The notes: generated by a model not told the origin, from the sequence alone. A stretch of 10,661 nucleotides of DNA from Ignavibacteria bacterium (GCA_030835005.1 JAUQWT010000201.1:1-10661); one strand, 5' to 3'; shown: positions 1-7,219, counted from the stretch's first letter. A program made the numbers and translations.

Positions 1-1
1 A

Positions 2-1963
2 GAGTTTAACAAGGACATATCCAAATTAACGAATGCACAGGATAGTGCTGCATTTTTTGACAAATTCGGAAATGATGTGATCAAGGCAAGAGAAAACAGG
101 ATCAAACTCGGCCTTGACCTTCAGGGCGGAATGTATGTCATCATGGAAGTTGATATTGCCAAGCTTTTAACAGATCTGGCCAAAAAGAAGGATGAAAATC
201 TTACCCAGGTGTTAGATCAGGTTGGTGAACAATCCAAAAGCTCAGATGAAGATTTTGTCGATATGGTAGATATACGGTTAAGAGAGAAAGGTCTCTCTTT
301 AAAAGCTTATTACGGCGAGATAAGAGATGACGAATCAAGCATTAAATCTTCATTGAAATCAGAAGTTGAAAATGCGATTGACAGAGCGATCCAGGTTGTT
401 AGAAACAGGATCGATCAATACGGAGTATCAGAGCCGGTTATACAGAAGAAAGGTTCCAGCAGGCTTGTTGTTGAGCTTCCGGGCGTAAGCAATGTACAGG
501 AAGTAAGGAAACTTCTTCAGGGAACAGCTCTTTTGGAATTCAAACTTGTTATTGACCCTCAGATAGCTGTTAAAGTGATGGAAAAGATAAACACATTCCT
601 TGCGGGCGGCAATCTTGATTCACTTGTTAAGGCAGATAGTTTAAGCAAGCTATCAAAACTTGACTCTCTTAAGAAAAAAGATACGACAAGTGTAACAAAA
701 AATAACATCAAAAAGGATTCGACCACAATATCAGAGAAAAAAGACACTACTAAAAAAGAACTGACTAAAAAAGATACATCTAAGAAAAACACCACTAAGA
801 AGGATTCTATAAAACCTTCAGATTCGAACATAACAGGACTAACAGACAGCAACGGCAATCCGCTTGATACAGGAAAGCAACTTTCTGAGGAAGAATTCAA
901 AGCAAAGAACCCTTGGTTCTATCTTGTACGTCCGCAGCAATTTCAGGACGGAACAGTTGCTTGGTTTGTCCGTGAAACTGACAAGCAAAAAGTACAGAAA
1001 ATTCTTGACAGGAAAGAGATACAGGATATCATCCCTACTGATGTAAGTTTTGCATTCAGTAACCGTTCTACATTTGTTGACGAGGGAGAGAAGATATTCC
1101 AGTTCTATATATTGAAGAGAGATCCTGAGCTTACAGGCGGAGTAGTAGTGAATGCAAGGTCAAACATTGATCCTTCCAACAACACGCCCGTTGTATATAT
1201 GGAGATGAACAGTGACGGGTCGGCAGACTGGGCTAGGATTACAGGGGCGAATATAAACAAGCAAATTGCAATTGTGCTTGATAATGTTGTTTACTCTGCA
1301 CCTGTTGTAAGAAGTAAGATAACAGGCGGAAGTTCACAAATCGAAGGAATGGCAAATATTCAGGAAGCGAAGCTTCTTGAGATCGTACTGAAAGCCGGCG
1401 CTTTACCTGCTCCTTTGACAATTATTGAAGAAAGAACTGTCGGACCATCGCTTGGTCAGGATTCTATTCAAAAAGGATTGTATTCATCGATCATTGCTTT
1501 GATACTGGTTGCTTTGTTCATGATGGTCTATTATCATTTTGCGGGTTTTGTTGCTGATATGGCATTGCTTTTCAACATGATCGTCATATTGGGAATTATG
1601 GCAAGCTTTCACGCCACATTAACTCTGCCGGGTATTGCCGGGCTTATACTATCAATTGGTATGGCCGTGGACTCCAATGTTCTTATTTATGAACGTATCA
1701 GAGAAGAATTGCGCGGCGGTAAACCTATCAGGACTGCTATTGAAATAGGTTATAACAAAGCTTTTTCTGCTATTATGGATGGCCACGTAACCTCAATTAT
1801 TACGGCAATTATATTATACCAGTTTGGCACGGGTCCGATACAGGGTTTTGCCTTAACACTTTTGATAGGTTTGATCGCCAATTTATTTACTGCTATTGTG
1901 ATGACAAGAATAATTTTTGACATAATGACTGCTAAAGGCAAAACATCAATTAACTTTGGATAA
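2..1963 (+). CDS. secD: Protein translocase subunit SecD (5' end outside window)
   Basis: SecD is the inner-membrane partner of SecF. With SecYEG it uses the proton gradient to help pull exported proteins across the membrane. The frame is open from the left edge: 25 codons precede the GTG at 77, so that GTG is not the true start, and the first membrane helix lies upstream. Residue numbers here count from the GTG. Visible hallmarks are LGLDLQGG near the start, the periplasmic P1 region, and a C-terminal bundle of about five membrane helices (about 465-620). This bundle includes AVDSNVLIYERIREE; its Asp532 is the conserved membrane Asp of SecD/SecF proton transport. Residues 179-260 are a Lys/Ser/Thr/Asp-rich low-complexity insert not found in E. 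coli SecD. The TAA is 18 bp before secF, so the two are almost certainly co-transcribed. Confidence 0.96.
   Translation, partial: EFNKDISKLTNAQDSAAFFDKFGNDVIKARENRIKLGLDLQGGMYVIMEVDIAKLLTDLAKKKDENLTQVLDQVGEQSKSSDEDFVDMVDIRLREKGLSLKAYYGEIRDDESSIKSSLKSEVENAIDRAIQVVRNRIDQYGVSEPVIQKKGSSRLVVELPGVSNVQEVRKLLQGTALLEFKLVIDPQIAVKVMEKINTFLAGGNLDSLVKADSLSKLSKLDSLKKKDTTSVTKNNIKKDSTTISEKKDTTKKELTKKDTSKKNTTKKDSIKPSDSNITGLTDSNGNPLDTGKQLSEEEFKAKNPWFYLVRPQQFQDGTVAWFVRETDKQKVQKILDRKEIQDIIPTDVSFAFSNRSTFVDEGEKIFQFYILKRDPELTGGVVVNARSNIDPSNNTPVVYMEMNSDGSADWARITGANINKQIAIVLDNVVYSAPVVRSKITGGSSQIEGMANIQEAKLLEIVLKAGALPAPLTIIEERTVGPSLGQDSIQKGLYSSIIALILVALFMMVYYHFAGFVADMALLFNMIVILGIMASFHATLTLPGIAGLILSIGMAVDSNVLIYERIREELRGGKPIRTAIEIGYNKAFSAIMDGHVTSIITAIILYQFGTGPIQGFALTLLIGLIANLFTAIVMTRIIFDIMTAKGKTSINFG
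611..856 (+). repeat. Low-complexity K/S/T/D-rich insert within secD
   Basis: This stretch encodes about 82 residues with recurring KKDT, KKDS and TKKDTS units, between two conserved parts of the periplasmic region of SecD. It is degenerate at both DNA and protein level, so it is not an exact tandem repeat. Five A6 runs occur at 674-679, 697-702, 737-742, 752-757 and 767-772. The composition predicts a disordered, positively charged linker. The flanking sequence, ending in LLEFKLV before it and starting KNPWFYLVRP after it, is ordinary SecD, so this is an insertion in an otherwise intact protein. Confidence 0.85.
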
Positions 1964-1981
1964 TTAAATTAGAGAACTGAA

Positions 1982-2935
1982 ATGCATTTTTTTCAAAACA
2001 CAAATATAGATTTTTTAAGTAAAAGAAAATTATTCTACCTGGTTTCATTATCAGTCATAGTAATAGGTCTTGTAGTTTTCGCTCTTAAGGGACTTGCTAT
2101 CGGAATAGATTTCGCCGGCGGAACAGAAGTTCTTGTAAAATTCCAGAACGAGATTCCCATTAACGATATCAGAAGTGCGATGTCAACTTCGCAGATCAAT
2201 GGGGCTGAGATCAAGACTTTGGGGAGTGAAAGAGAAATACTTATCAGGACTCCTGAACAGGGTGAAGGAACAAGTGTAAGCGATAACATAAGACAGGCTT
2301 TGACCACAAACATCAAGAATAATACTTTTGAAGTACTGAGAATTGATAAAGTTGGCCCGAAAATAGGGAAAGAACTGACTACCTCTGCAATATATGCAAC
2401 CATTTTTTCACTTATCGCAATTCTTATCTACCTTGCCTTCAGGTTTGAATTTGTTTACGCAGTTGGATCGGTACTTGCACTTTTGCATGATGTTCTTGTT
2501 ACCCTGGGATTTGTTGCTGTATTCGGATTCCTTTTTCCGGGACTCCATCTTGAGCTTGACCAGGGTATGGTTGCAGCATTTTTGACACTTATCGGTTTTT
2601 CGGTAAATGATACAGTTGTGGTTTTTGACAGAATAAGGGAAAACATAAAACTTTACAAAAGCGAAAACATTTTCAGCGTTATGAATAAAAGTTTGAACTA
2701 TACTCTAAGCAGAACTATAATTACTAACGGAACCGTGTTTATTACTGTACTGATTCTGCTTATCTTCGGCGGTGAGGTTAACAGAAGTTTCGCATTTACA
2801 TTCCTGGTAGGTATAATAACAGGAACATATTCATCGATATACACTGCCGGAGCGTTTGTGGTTGATATTAAGAATTACATGGATAAGAATAAAAAAGGGA
2901 TCATCCCCGGTAAATTATCACCTAAGAAAGCGTAG
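1982..2935 (+). CDS. secF: Protein translocase subunit SecF
   Basis: SecF forms the SecDF complex that drives late steps of Sec-dependent export with the proton-motive force. The 317 residues match the usual length of about 300-320. In order, I see membrane helix 1 (about 15-35), the GIDFAGGTE motif (41-49), a periplasmic P4-like domain (about 50-123), the VGPKIGKEL motif (124-132), and five further helices (about 134-152, 158-180, 193-214, 247-265, 268-295). The family signature VNDTVVVFDRIREN (208-221) contains the conserved membrane Asp210. A short Lys-rich cytoplasmic tail follows. The ATG is 18 bp after the secD stop. There is no strong Shine-Dalgarno, only an A/G-rich stretch (AGAGAACTGAA), as is common in Bacteroidota. 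SecD and SecF are separate genes here. Confidence 0.97.
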   Translation: MHFFQNTNIDFLSKRKLFYLVSLSVIVIGLVVFALKGLAIGIDFAGGTEVLVKFQNEIPINDIRSAMSTSQINGAEIKTLGSEREILIRTPEQGEGTSVSDNIRQALTTNIKNNTFEVLRIDKVGPKIGKELTTSAIYATIFSLIAILIYLAFRFEFVYAVGSVLALLHDVLVTLGFVAVFGFLFPGLHLELDQGMVAAFLTLIGFSVNDTVVVFDRIRENIKLYKSENIFSVMNKSLNYTLSRTIITNGTVFITVLILLIFGGEVNRSFAFTFLVGIITGTYSSIYTAGAFVVDIKNYMDKNKKGIIPGKLSPKKA

Positions 2936-2970
2936 TTTTTCTGAACTCTTACCAGCAAGAGAAATAAGAT

Positions 2971-2975
2971 GAGGA
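2971..2975 (+). promoter_or_regulatory. Ribosome binding site of purA
   Basis: GAGGA lies 6 bases before the ATG at 2982. It is one of the few clear Shine-Dalgarno sequences in this window and supports the chosen purA start, which also places the catalytic Asp at residue 13 as in E. coli. Confidence 0.75.
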
Positions 2976-2981
2976 CATATC

Positions 2982-4253
2982 ATGCCTGCTAATTCAGTAA
3001 TAGGATTACAATGGGGCGATGAAGGCAAAGGCAAAATTGTTGACCTTTTGGCTGCAAACGCCGATTATGTTGTAAGATATCATGGCGGAAATAACGCCGG
3101 ACATACTGTAGTACTCGGAAAAAAAAAGTTCTTTTTCCGCTTAACTCCTTCAGGGATCTTTCATAAAAAAACCAAAGCAATTATTGCCAACGGAGTTGTA
3201 CTCGACCCGGAGGTGCTTATTGCCGAAATGGATATTCTACTGAAAGAAGGTATAAACCTGAAGAATAAGCTCTTCATTTCACCAAGATGCCATCTGATAC
3301 TCCCCTATCACAAAGAACTTGATATTGCATTCGAAAACGCGCGCGGAAAAAATAAGCTTGGCACAACCCGGCGCGGAATTGGTCCTGCTTATTCTGATAA
3401 AGTAAGCTATAACGGAATTCGGGTTTATGACCTGCTGGACTGGAATAGTTTTGCGGATTTGTACCGCTTCCAGGCAAAGATCAAAAATAAGATCCTTAAA
3501 ACATTTGGAGTAAAGCCCGTAAACATAGAACAATCTCTTGCTAAGCTGAAGAAGCAAAGAACCAGGCTCTTGCCCTTTGTTAAGGACTCCTTTGAGATAT
3601 TAAACGATGCTGTTTTAAAAAAGAGAAACATTCTTTTTGAAGGAGCGCATGGAATAATGCTTGACCTCGATTGGTCGCCATATCCTTATGCAACGGCATC
3701 AAATACTGTGATCGGCGGAATTAATACCGGTTCCGGATTGCCTGTTAAATCTATAAATAACGTAATTGGTATTGTCAAAGCTTTTACTTCAAGAGTTGGC
3801 GAAGGTCCTTTACCTACCGAACTAAACGGAAGGCTTGCTGATGCTATACGCGAAAGAGGATCTGAATACGGCACAACTACAGGAAGACCCAGAAGAATTG
3901 GCTGGCTTGACCTGGAATCTGTAAGATTCTCCTGCAAGATCAACAATGTTTCAGAGATCGTGATCACAAAGCTTGATATACTAAGCGGCCTATTGGAATT
4001 AAAGATATGTACAGGTTATGTACTGAATGGAAAGCCTGTTCATTATGCGGATTGCGGGTATAAAGAACTTGCCAAAGTTAAACCTGTTTACAGGACTTTT
4101 CCAGGTTGGATAGAGGATATTTCAGACATTAGGAAGTTTGATAGTTTGCCATTGGAATGCAGAAATTATCTGAATTTCATTAGGAAATCTCTTGGTGTAA
4201 AGATAAAGTTTGTTTCAGTTGGCGCTGAGCGGAATGCAAATGTAAAAATGTGA
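2982..4253 (+). CDS. purA: Adenylosuccinate synthetase PurA
   Basis: PurA makes adenylosuccinate from IMP, aspartate and GTP, the first committed step from IMP to AMP, in the cytoplasm. The 423 residues are close to the usual 430. Motifs include GLQWGDEGKGK with catalytic Asp13 (8-18), HGGNNAGH with catalytic His41 (34-41), TTRRGIGPAY (phosphate/IMP loop, near 128-137), TTTGRPRR (aspartate/IMP loop), TKLDIL (guanine recognition) and a C-terminal SVG. Two IMP-contact positions differ from the E. coli enzyme: Arg143 is Tyr143, and Gln224 in EGAQG is His223 (EGAHG). The following loop (LDLDWSPYPYATAS) is also divergent. The gene follows secF by 46 bp and may be read from the secDF transcript. 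The catalytic residues argue for a working PurA rather than the phage paralogue PurZ. Confidence 0.96.
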   Translation: MPANSVIGLQWGDEGKGKIVDLLAANADYVVRYHGGNNAGHTVVLGKKKFFFRLTPSGIFHKKTKAIIANGVVLDPEVLIAEMDILLKEGINLKNKLFISPRCHLILPYHKELDIAFENARGKNKLGTTRRGIGPAYSDKVSYNGIRVYDLLDWNSFADLYRFQAKIKNKILKTFGVKPVNIEQSLAKLKKQRTRLLPFVKDSFEILNDAVLKKRNILFEGAHGIMLDLDWSPYPYATASNTVIGGINTGSGLPVKSINNVIGIVKAFTSRVGEGPLPTELNGRLADAIRERGSEYGTTTGRPRRIGWLDLESVRFSCKINNVSEIVITKLDILSGLLELKICTGYVLNGKPVHYADCGYKELAKVKPVYRTFPGWIEDISDIRKFDSLPLECRNYLNFIRKSLGVKIKFVSVGAERNANVKM

Positions 4254-4267
4254 ATTGGATTGAAGTA

Positions 4268-4350
4268 GTTTTACACACCCCGTTTTCACCTGCTCCTAAG
4301 GAGTCCCTTCGGGGCGGTGAATTCACCCCTCTCAAGTGAGGAATTATCTG
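4268..4350. repeat. Palindrome-rich intergenic element, probable dispersed repeat
   Basis: Between the convergent purA and lipoprotein genes lies a stretch unlike the surrounding AT-rich DNA. It begins with ACACACCCCG and contains CTCCT-A-AGGAG (4293-4303), CCCTTCGGGG (4305-4314), the perfect 12-bp palindrome GGTGAATTCACC (4316-4327), and CCTC-N6-GAGG (4328-4341). A further GAATTC follows at 4354-4359. The layout of short hairpins between ACACACCCC and CCCCTCTCAAG...GAGGAATT resembles non-coding repeats that I recall as scattered in Bacteroidota/Ignavibacteria genomes. That resemblance is from memory. Only one copy is present here, so its repeat status is inferred. No convincing gene lies in it. 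Confidence 0.45.
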
Positions 4351-4385
4351 CTGAATTCTCATTCAAAAAATTTGGATTTTATAAA

Positions 4386-4418
4386 AAGAGGGACAAAACA
4401 CTGGTTTTTGTCCCTCTT
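4386..4418 (-). terminator. Rho-independent terminator, 13-bp perfect stem
   Basis: AAGAGGGACAAAA (4386-4398) pairs perfectly with TTTTGTCCCTCTT (4406-4418) around a 7-base loop. Read on the minus strand, the stem is followed by a T-rich run (CTCTTTTTAT), so it is a good terminator for the lipoprotein gene that stops 21 bp upstream at 4440. On the plus strand the stem is followed by GTGTTGAATG, a poor U-tract. It may still slow transcription from purA, but it is best oriented for the minus-strand operon. Confidence 0.88.
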
Positions 4419-4439
4419 GTGTTGAATGAAAAAACTCAA

Positions 4440-4907
4440 TTACTTCTTCTCTTTTCTGGCTGTAAACAATCCGCCTTCAGTATGGCCGCCTCTGAAAGTT
4501 GAATAGTACCAACCGCCTTTCATATCCCCGTTAATTATATTTGCGTTTATGAATACGTTTGCGTCGGCGATCTTTGGATTAGTATTAATGTTGATGAATT
4601 TCTGTTTATCGTTGTAGTATCCCTGAAGCTCACCGCCCTGCATGGTTGAGAAACCTTTGTAACTGGTATCCTGTGTGACCTTTGACAGAGTATATGACCC
4701 GCTTACAAGGTAATCAGTAGAACCGTTTTTCTGTTTGGAAACAGAATCGATTATGATTAGCCCCTCTACCAGTGAAGTCCCGGAACTATCCGACAGAACA
4801 TAAGCATATCTTCCCTTTTTCAGAGCAAGTGTTGATTCTGTATCTGACCCTGAACATGAACTTAATACCAAAGCTGTAATAACTGCAATTATACTTAAAA
4901 TTTTCAT
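4440..4907 (-). CDS. Small putative lipoprotein of unknown function
   Basis: I do not recognise a family. The 155-residue protein starts with a lipoprotein signal peptide: MKILSIIAVITALVL, then the lipobox LSSC with Cys18 as the lipidation site. It should therefore be exported by Sec and anchored in a membrane. Ser19, rather than Asp, follows the Cys, which by the E. coli rule would favour the outer membrane, but that rule is not reliable in Bacteroidota. The mature part is rich in short beta-strand-like segments (GRYAYVL, DYLVSGSYTL, QKFININT, GWYYSTFRGG, EGGLFTARK) and Gly, suggesting a small beta-barrel or sandwich. It is the last gene before the terminator at 4386-4418 and starts 42 bp after the metalloprotease stop, so it is probably the distal gene of that operon. 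A role with the protease is only suggested by position. Confidence 0.85.
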   Translation of the reverse strand: MKILSIIAVITALVLSSCSGSDTESTLALKKGRYAYVLSDSSGTSLVEGLIIIDSVSKQKNGSTDYLVSGSYTLSKVTQDTSYKGFSTMQGGELQGYYNDKQKFININTNPKIADANVFINANIINGDMKGGWYYSTFRGGHTEGGLFTARKEKK

Positions 4908-4917
4908 ATTTTTGCCC

Positions 4918-4931
4918 TGCCTCCTTAGGCA
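4918..4931 (-). promoter_or_regulatory. Shine-Dalgarno of the lipoprotein gene inside a small hairpin
   Basis: On the minus strand AAGGAGG (4926-4920) lies 12 bases before the ATG at 4907. It sits in a small inverted repeat, TGCCT-AAGG-AGGCA, whose loop and 3' arm hold the Shine-Dalgarno. A 5-bp stem is weak, so an effect on translation is speculative, but an SD this strong is unusual for the minus-strand genes here. Confidence 0.5.
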
Positions 4932-4949
4932 TATTCAAAAATGGCCTGA

Positions 4950-6677
4950 TTATTTTATCAATACCATTTTCTTAATTTCTGAATAAACGGATTTATTATC
5001 CTTATTTACTTCCAGTTTGTAAAGGTAAACCCCCGATGCAAGGTTTAAGCTGTTAGCATCTAAGTTATATGAAAATATGCCAATTGGATAGTGACTATTG
5101 CTGATCAATATAGCTATTTCTCTGCCAGTGACGTCGTATATCTTCAAGGTTACTAGGCCTGCTTCAGGCAACGCAAATTTGATGTTGGTTACCGGGTTAA
5201 ACGGATTAGGATAATTCTGAAGCAGACTGAAAAACAGAGGCGCTTCTGATGAGTTTAGAGGATTATCCAGACACAAAGCCTGATTATATCTCAATCGGAC
5301 AGTGTCTCCGGGCATTATTCCAAATCCCCTAGTCAGATTTATTGCGCCATTTAAGTGGCAATAGCTCATAATAGTACCATTTTGATTAGGTCTGGTTTGC
5401 GTAAAGCAAGTACCATTTTCGGCCTGAACGCAGGAGTCAATTGCACCGATATTTCCGCCGGGTAAAGACGGCCAGACGCATGACTGTGTATGCATTGAAC
5501 CGAAGTTATGGCCTGTTTCATGAGTGATAACCATTACAGTCCAAGAATAAGTTGGGTATGGCTGGTAAGTACCCTCAATATTGCTGAATGCGTACCTTCC
5601 TGACTGGCTGGAAGGCTCATAAGACTGACAAAGTACTCTAATCCATGCAATTCCTCCAAGAGTTTGGCCATGTCCCGTAGAGAGCAAATGCGCCAAATCA
5701 CCGCTAAACGCATTCTTTGTCCTCGTGCCAAAAGCTTCAAGAATAGCTGTTGATGTCGTTAAACTAGCATAAGGATCAGTTGTTGTATATACAGAAACAT
5801 TGGGTACCATATCAACTGTTATGCTTTCATTCTGGTAAAGTGTTTTTACATGAAGAAAAGCGCCGCTTATAAAAGCTGCTGTTGCAGTAGTGCTGCTTCC
5901 GTTATCCTGATACATCCTGAAATCGCATGTAAAATTTATATCAACAGGTGATATTGTAGCTTCGCCGTTTCCGGTATTATTACTGTTATGCACCGGAGTT
6001 CTATAGAATTTGTCATAAGCATCACCAGATCCGCACTCAAAGCCGGGTTTAGTGATAACATCAAGGTCATTATAAAATATGTACTCATTAGTCAGCTTTT
6101 TACTATCATTCTTAATTGCTCCAAGCACAAAATTACCATTATCTGTTGAGAAAATTCCCATGACATTATTCTCAAAAACGCTGAATGAAACTATCGAGTT
6201 TTCATCACCCTTAATAATACCGCTGTAATACGTACCCTGATTAAAGTTTTCTTCTTTTATTAAACCATTGCCAATAGAAGTTATTTTTAATCCTTCGGGG
6301 TATGGATTCACTTTCACAAGCTCTGCTTCAATATCCTTGTTATCAGGCCCTTTGAGATTAAGTGTCATTGTCTCCGGTTTGCCTGAATTCAGCTCACCGA
6401 GAAGTTTTACATCAATTGTAAAGAAGGAAGCCCTGTTGACAAATGAGTTTAAGACAGACGAATTATCTTTATGGCTTTGCTTAAAAAGGCTAATGCTCCC
6501 GAATTCCTCAGAATTCTTCATGCTTTTCACTAATTCTGCATTAGAGTTTTTGTGCTTAAGTTTTCCGTACAATTGTACTGTTGAATTCTCTACAGGGTTA
6601 AACGCACTGAAACTGAAGATCAGTGCAATAGCCAATACAGAGAATATGAGTAGATTTATTCTATAAACTTTTTTCAT
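4950..6677 (-). CDS. Secreted M12B-like (reprolysin) metalloprotease with T9SS sorting domain
   Basis: This is a predicted zinc endopeptidase, exported by Sec and then carried across the outer membrane by type IX secretion. In order, its 575 residues show a signal peptide (about 1-26), a pro-region resembling the reprolysin propeptide (about 80-205, including TYYSGIIKGDENSIVSFSVF), the catalytic domain (about 243-470), and a C-terminal Por sorting domain (about 484-575: QNYPNPFNPVTNIKF, IYDVTGREI, LASGVYLYKLEV, ending KKMVLIK). The zinc site is the metzincin motif HETGHNFGSMH: His386, Glu387, His390 and His396. A Met-turn, TIMSYC with Met437, follows about 40 residues later. DLAHLLSTG (327-335) also fits M12B. 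Cys215 just before the catalytic domain might act as a cysteine switch, which is speculative. No Shine-Dalgarno is visible. The start is 10 bp after the preceding stop, so coupled translation is likely. Substrate unknown. Confidence 0.92.
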   Translation of the reverse strand: MKKVYRINLLIFSVLAIALIFSFSAFNPVENSTVQLYGKLKHKNSNAELVKSMKNSEEFGSISLFKQSHKDNSSVLNSFVNRASFFTIDVKLLGELNSGKPETMTLNLKGPDNKDIEAELVKVNPYPEGLKITSIGNGLIKEENFNQGTYYSGIIKGDENSIVSFSVFENNVMGIFSTDNGNFVLGAIKNDSKKLTNEYIFYNDLDVITKPGFECGSGDAYDKFYRTPVHNSNNTGNGEATISPVDINFTCDFRMYQDNGSSTTATAAFISGAFLHVKTLYQNESITVDMVPNVSVYTTTDPYASLTTSTAILEAFGTRTKNAFSGDLAHLLSTGHGQTLGGIAWIRVLCQSYEPSSQSGRYAFSNIEGTYQPYPTYSWTVMVITHETGHNFGSMHTQSCVWPSLPGGNIGAIDSCVQAENGTCFTQTRPNQNGTIMSYCHLNGAINLTRGFGIMPGDTVRLRYNQALCLDNPLNSSEAPLFFSLLQNYPNPFNPVTNIKFALPEAGLVTLKIYDVTGREIAILISNSHYPIGIFSYNLDANSLNLASGVYLYKLEVNKDNKSVYSEIKKMVLIK

Positions 6678-6687
6678 ATATTTAAAA

Positions 6688-7149
6688 TTATTTAAGTTCG
6701 CTTGAATTGTAATTAAAACTGTTTTTACCGTTATTCTCTATACTGGTCTTCGAGTCAGTAATGGTTTGACTATAGTAAAGAATCCTATTATTATTTATTC
6801 CTGTCAGAACCAGCTCGTTATTTTGCGTAAACTGGTAACTGTACTGTACTCCTGAATCCGTATAGGTTAAAGTAGAACCCGATATTGAATACTGCCTGCT
6901 GATCTCTGTTGCATTGGGGCACTTAAGAGTTGCGGTGCCGCCGGAAGCACTTGGATAAGTAACCATCTCACCGGGACAGATATCAAGCGTTGTTCCTGCA
7001 TTGTAGATCAAGGTCCAACTCCCAGTAATATCTCCGGTGGGAGAAGTATTGTTCAGGATCTCCTCACAATCTGAGCCCAGAAACGGCAAAGAAAGCAGCA
7101 TTAAGCCGGTTATTAAGCGAATTGATAGTTTTTTGTACATGTTATTCAT
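6688..7149 (-). CDS. Small exported lipocalin-like protein
   Basis: A 153-residue protein with a basic N-terminus and hydrophobic stretch (about 10-24) typical of a Sec signal peptide. The sequence LGSDC puts Cys28 after an Asp, which is a poor lipobox, so lipidation is doubtful. After the linker, DITGSWTLIYN (40-50) followed by alternating strands (ISRQYSISGSTLTYT, VQYSYQFTQNNELVLTG, NRILYYSQTI) resembles short lipocalin-like domains of Bacteroidota, in which GxW opens the first strand. Cys58 and Cys77 could form a disulfide. Residues 131-153 are Asn/Ser-rich. ATG codons at 7149 and 7140 are both possible starts, and neither has a Shine-Dalgarno. It ends 10 bp before the metalloprotease and is likely co-expressed with it. 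A role as inhibitor, chaperone or ligand binder is unproven. Confidence 0.78.
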   Translation of the reverse strand: MNNMYKKLSIRLITGLMLLSLPFLGSDCEEILNNTSPTGDITGSWTLIYNAGTTLDICPGEMVTYPSASGGTATLKCPNATEISRQYSISGSTLTYTDSGVQYSYQFTQNNELVLTGINNNRILYYSQTITDSKTSIENNGKNSFNYNSSELK

Positions 7150-7156
7150 AAATTTA

Positions 7157-7189
7157 GAAAATTAGTTTGATATAAATATAATTATCAAA
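7157..7189 (-). promoter_or_regulatory. Candidate promoter and inverted repeat before the secreted-protein cassette
   Basis: The 70-bp gap between menG and the lipocalin-like gene has, on the minus strand, TTTG (7189-7186), a 21-base spacer, and TAATTTTC (7164-7157), one base off the Bacteroidota -7 consensus TAnnTTTG. The inverted repeat TTTGATA-N10-TATCAAA (7166-7172 and 7183-7189) overlaps this pair and could be an operator. The very short leader to the ATG at 7149 counts against it, but the ATG at 7140 would fit better. AT-rich DNA gives such matches easily. Confidence 0.27.
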
Positions 7190-7219
7190 ACATTAATACA
7201 CAACAAGTTTTACAAAAAA

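Noticed and set aside
77..79. GTG at 77 as the secD start
   Set aside because: The frame is open to the window edge, and SecD needs a membrane helix before LGLDLQGG. The true start is upstream.
559..900. 113-residue minus-strand ORF rich in Ser, Val and Phe
   Set aside because: It is the antisense reading of the A-rich KKDT insert of secD. Its composition is a by-product of that bias, and it has no start signal or family features.
2982..4253. Possibility that this is the phage PurZ paralogue (diaminopurine synthesis)
   Set aside because: Catalytic Asp13 and His41, the TTGRPRR loop, near-full PurA length and a housekeeping neighbourhood all favour PurA.
4180..4502. Short ORFs on both strands across the purA/lipoprotein intergenic region
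   Set aside because: They run through the palindromic element and terminator and overlap the ends of real genes. No family features.
6268..6666. 132-residue plus-strand ORF opposite the metalloprotease
   Set aside because: It is antisense to a well-supported coding region, and its hydrophobic stretches mirror the signal peptide and beta-rich pro-region.
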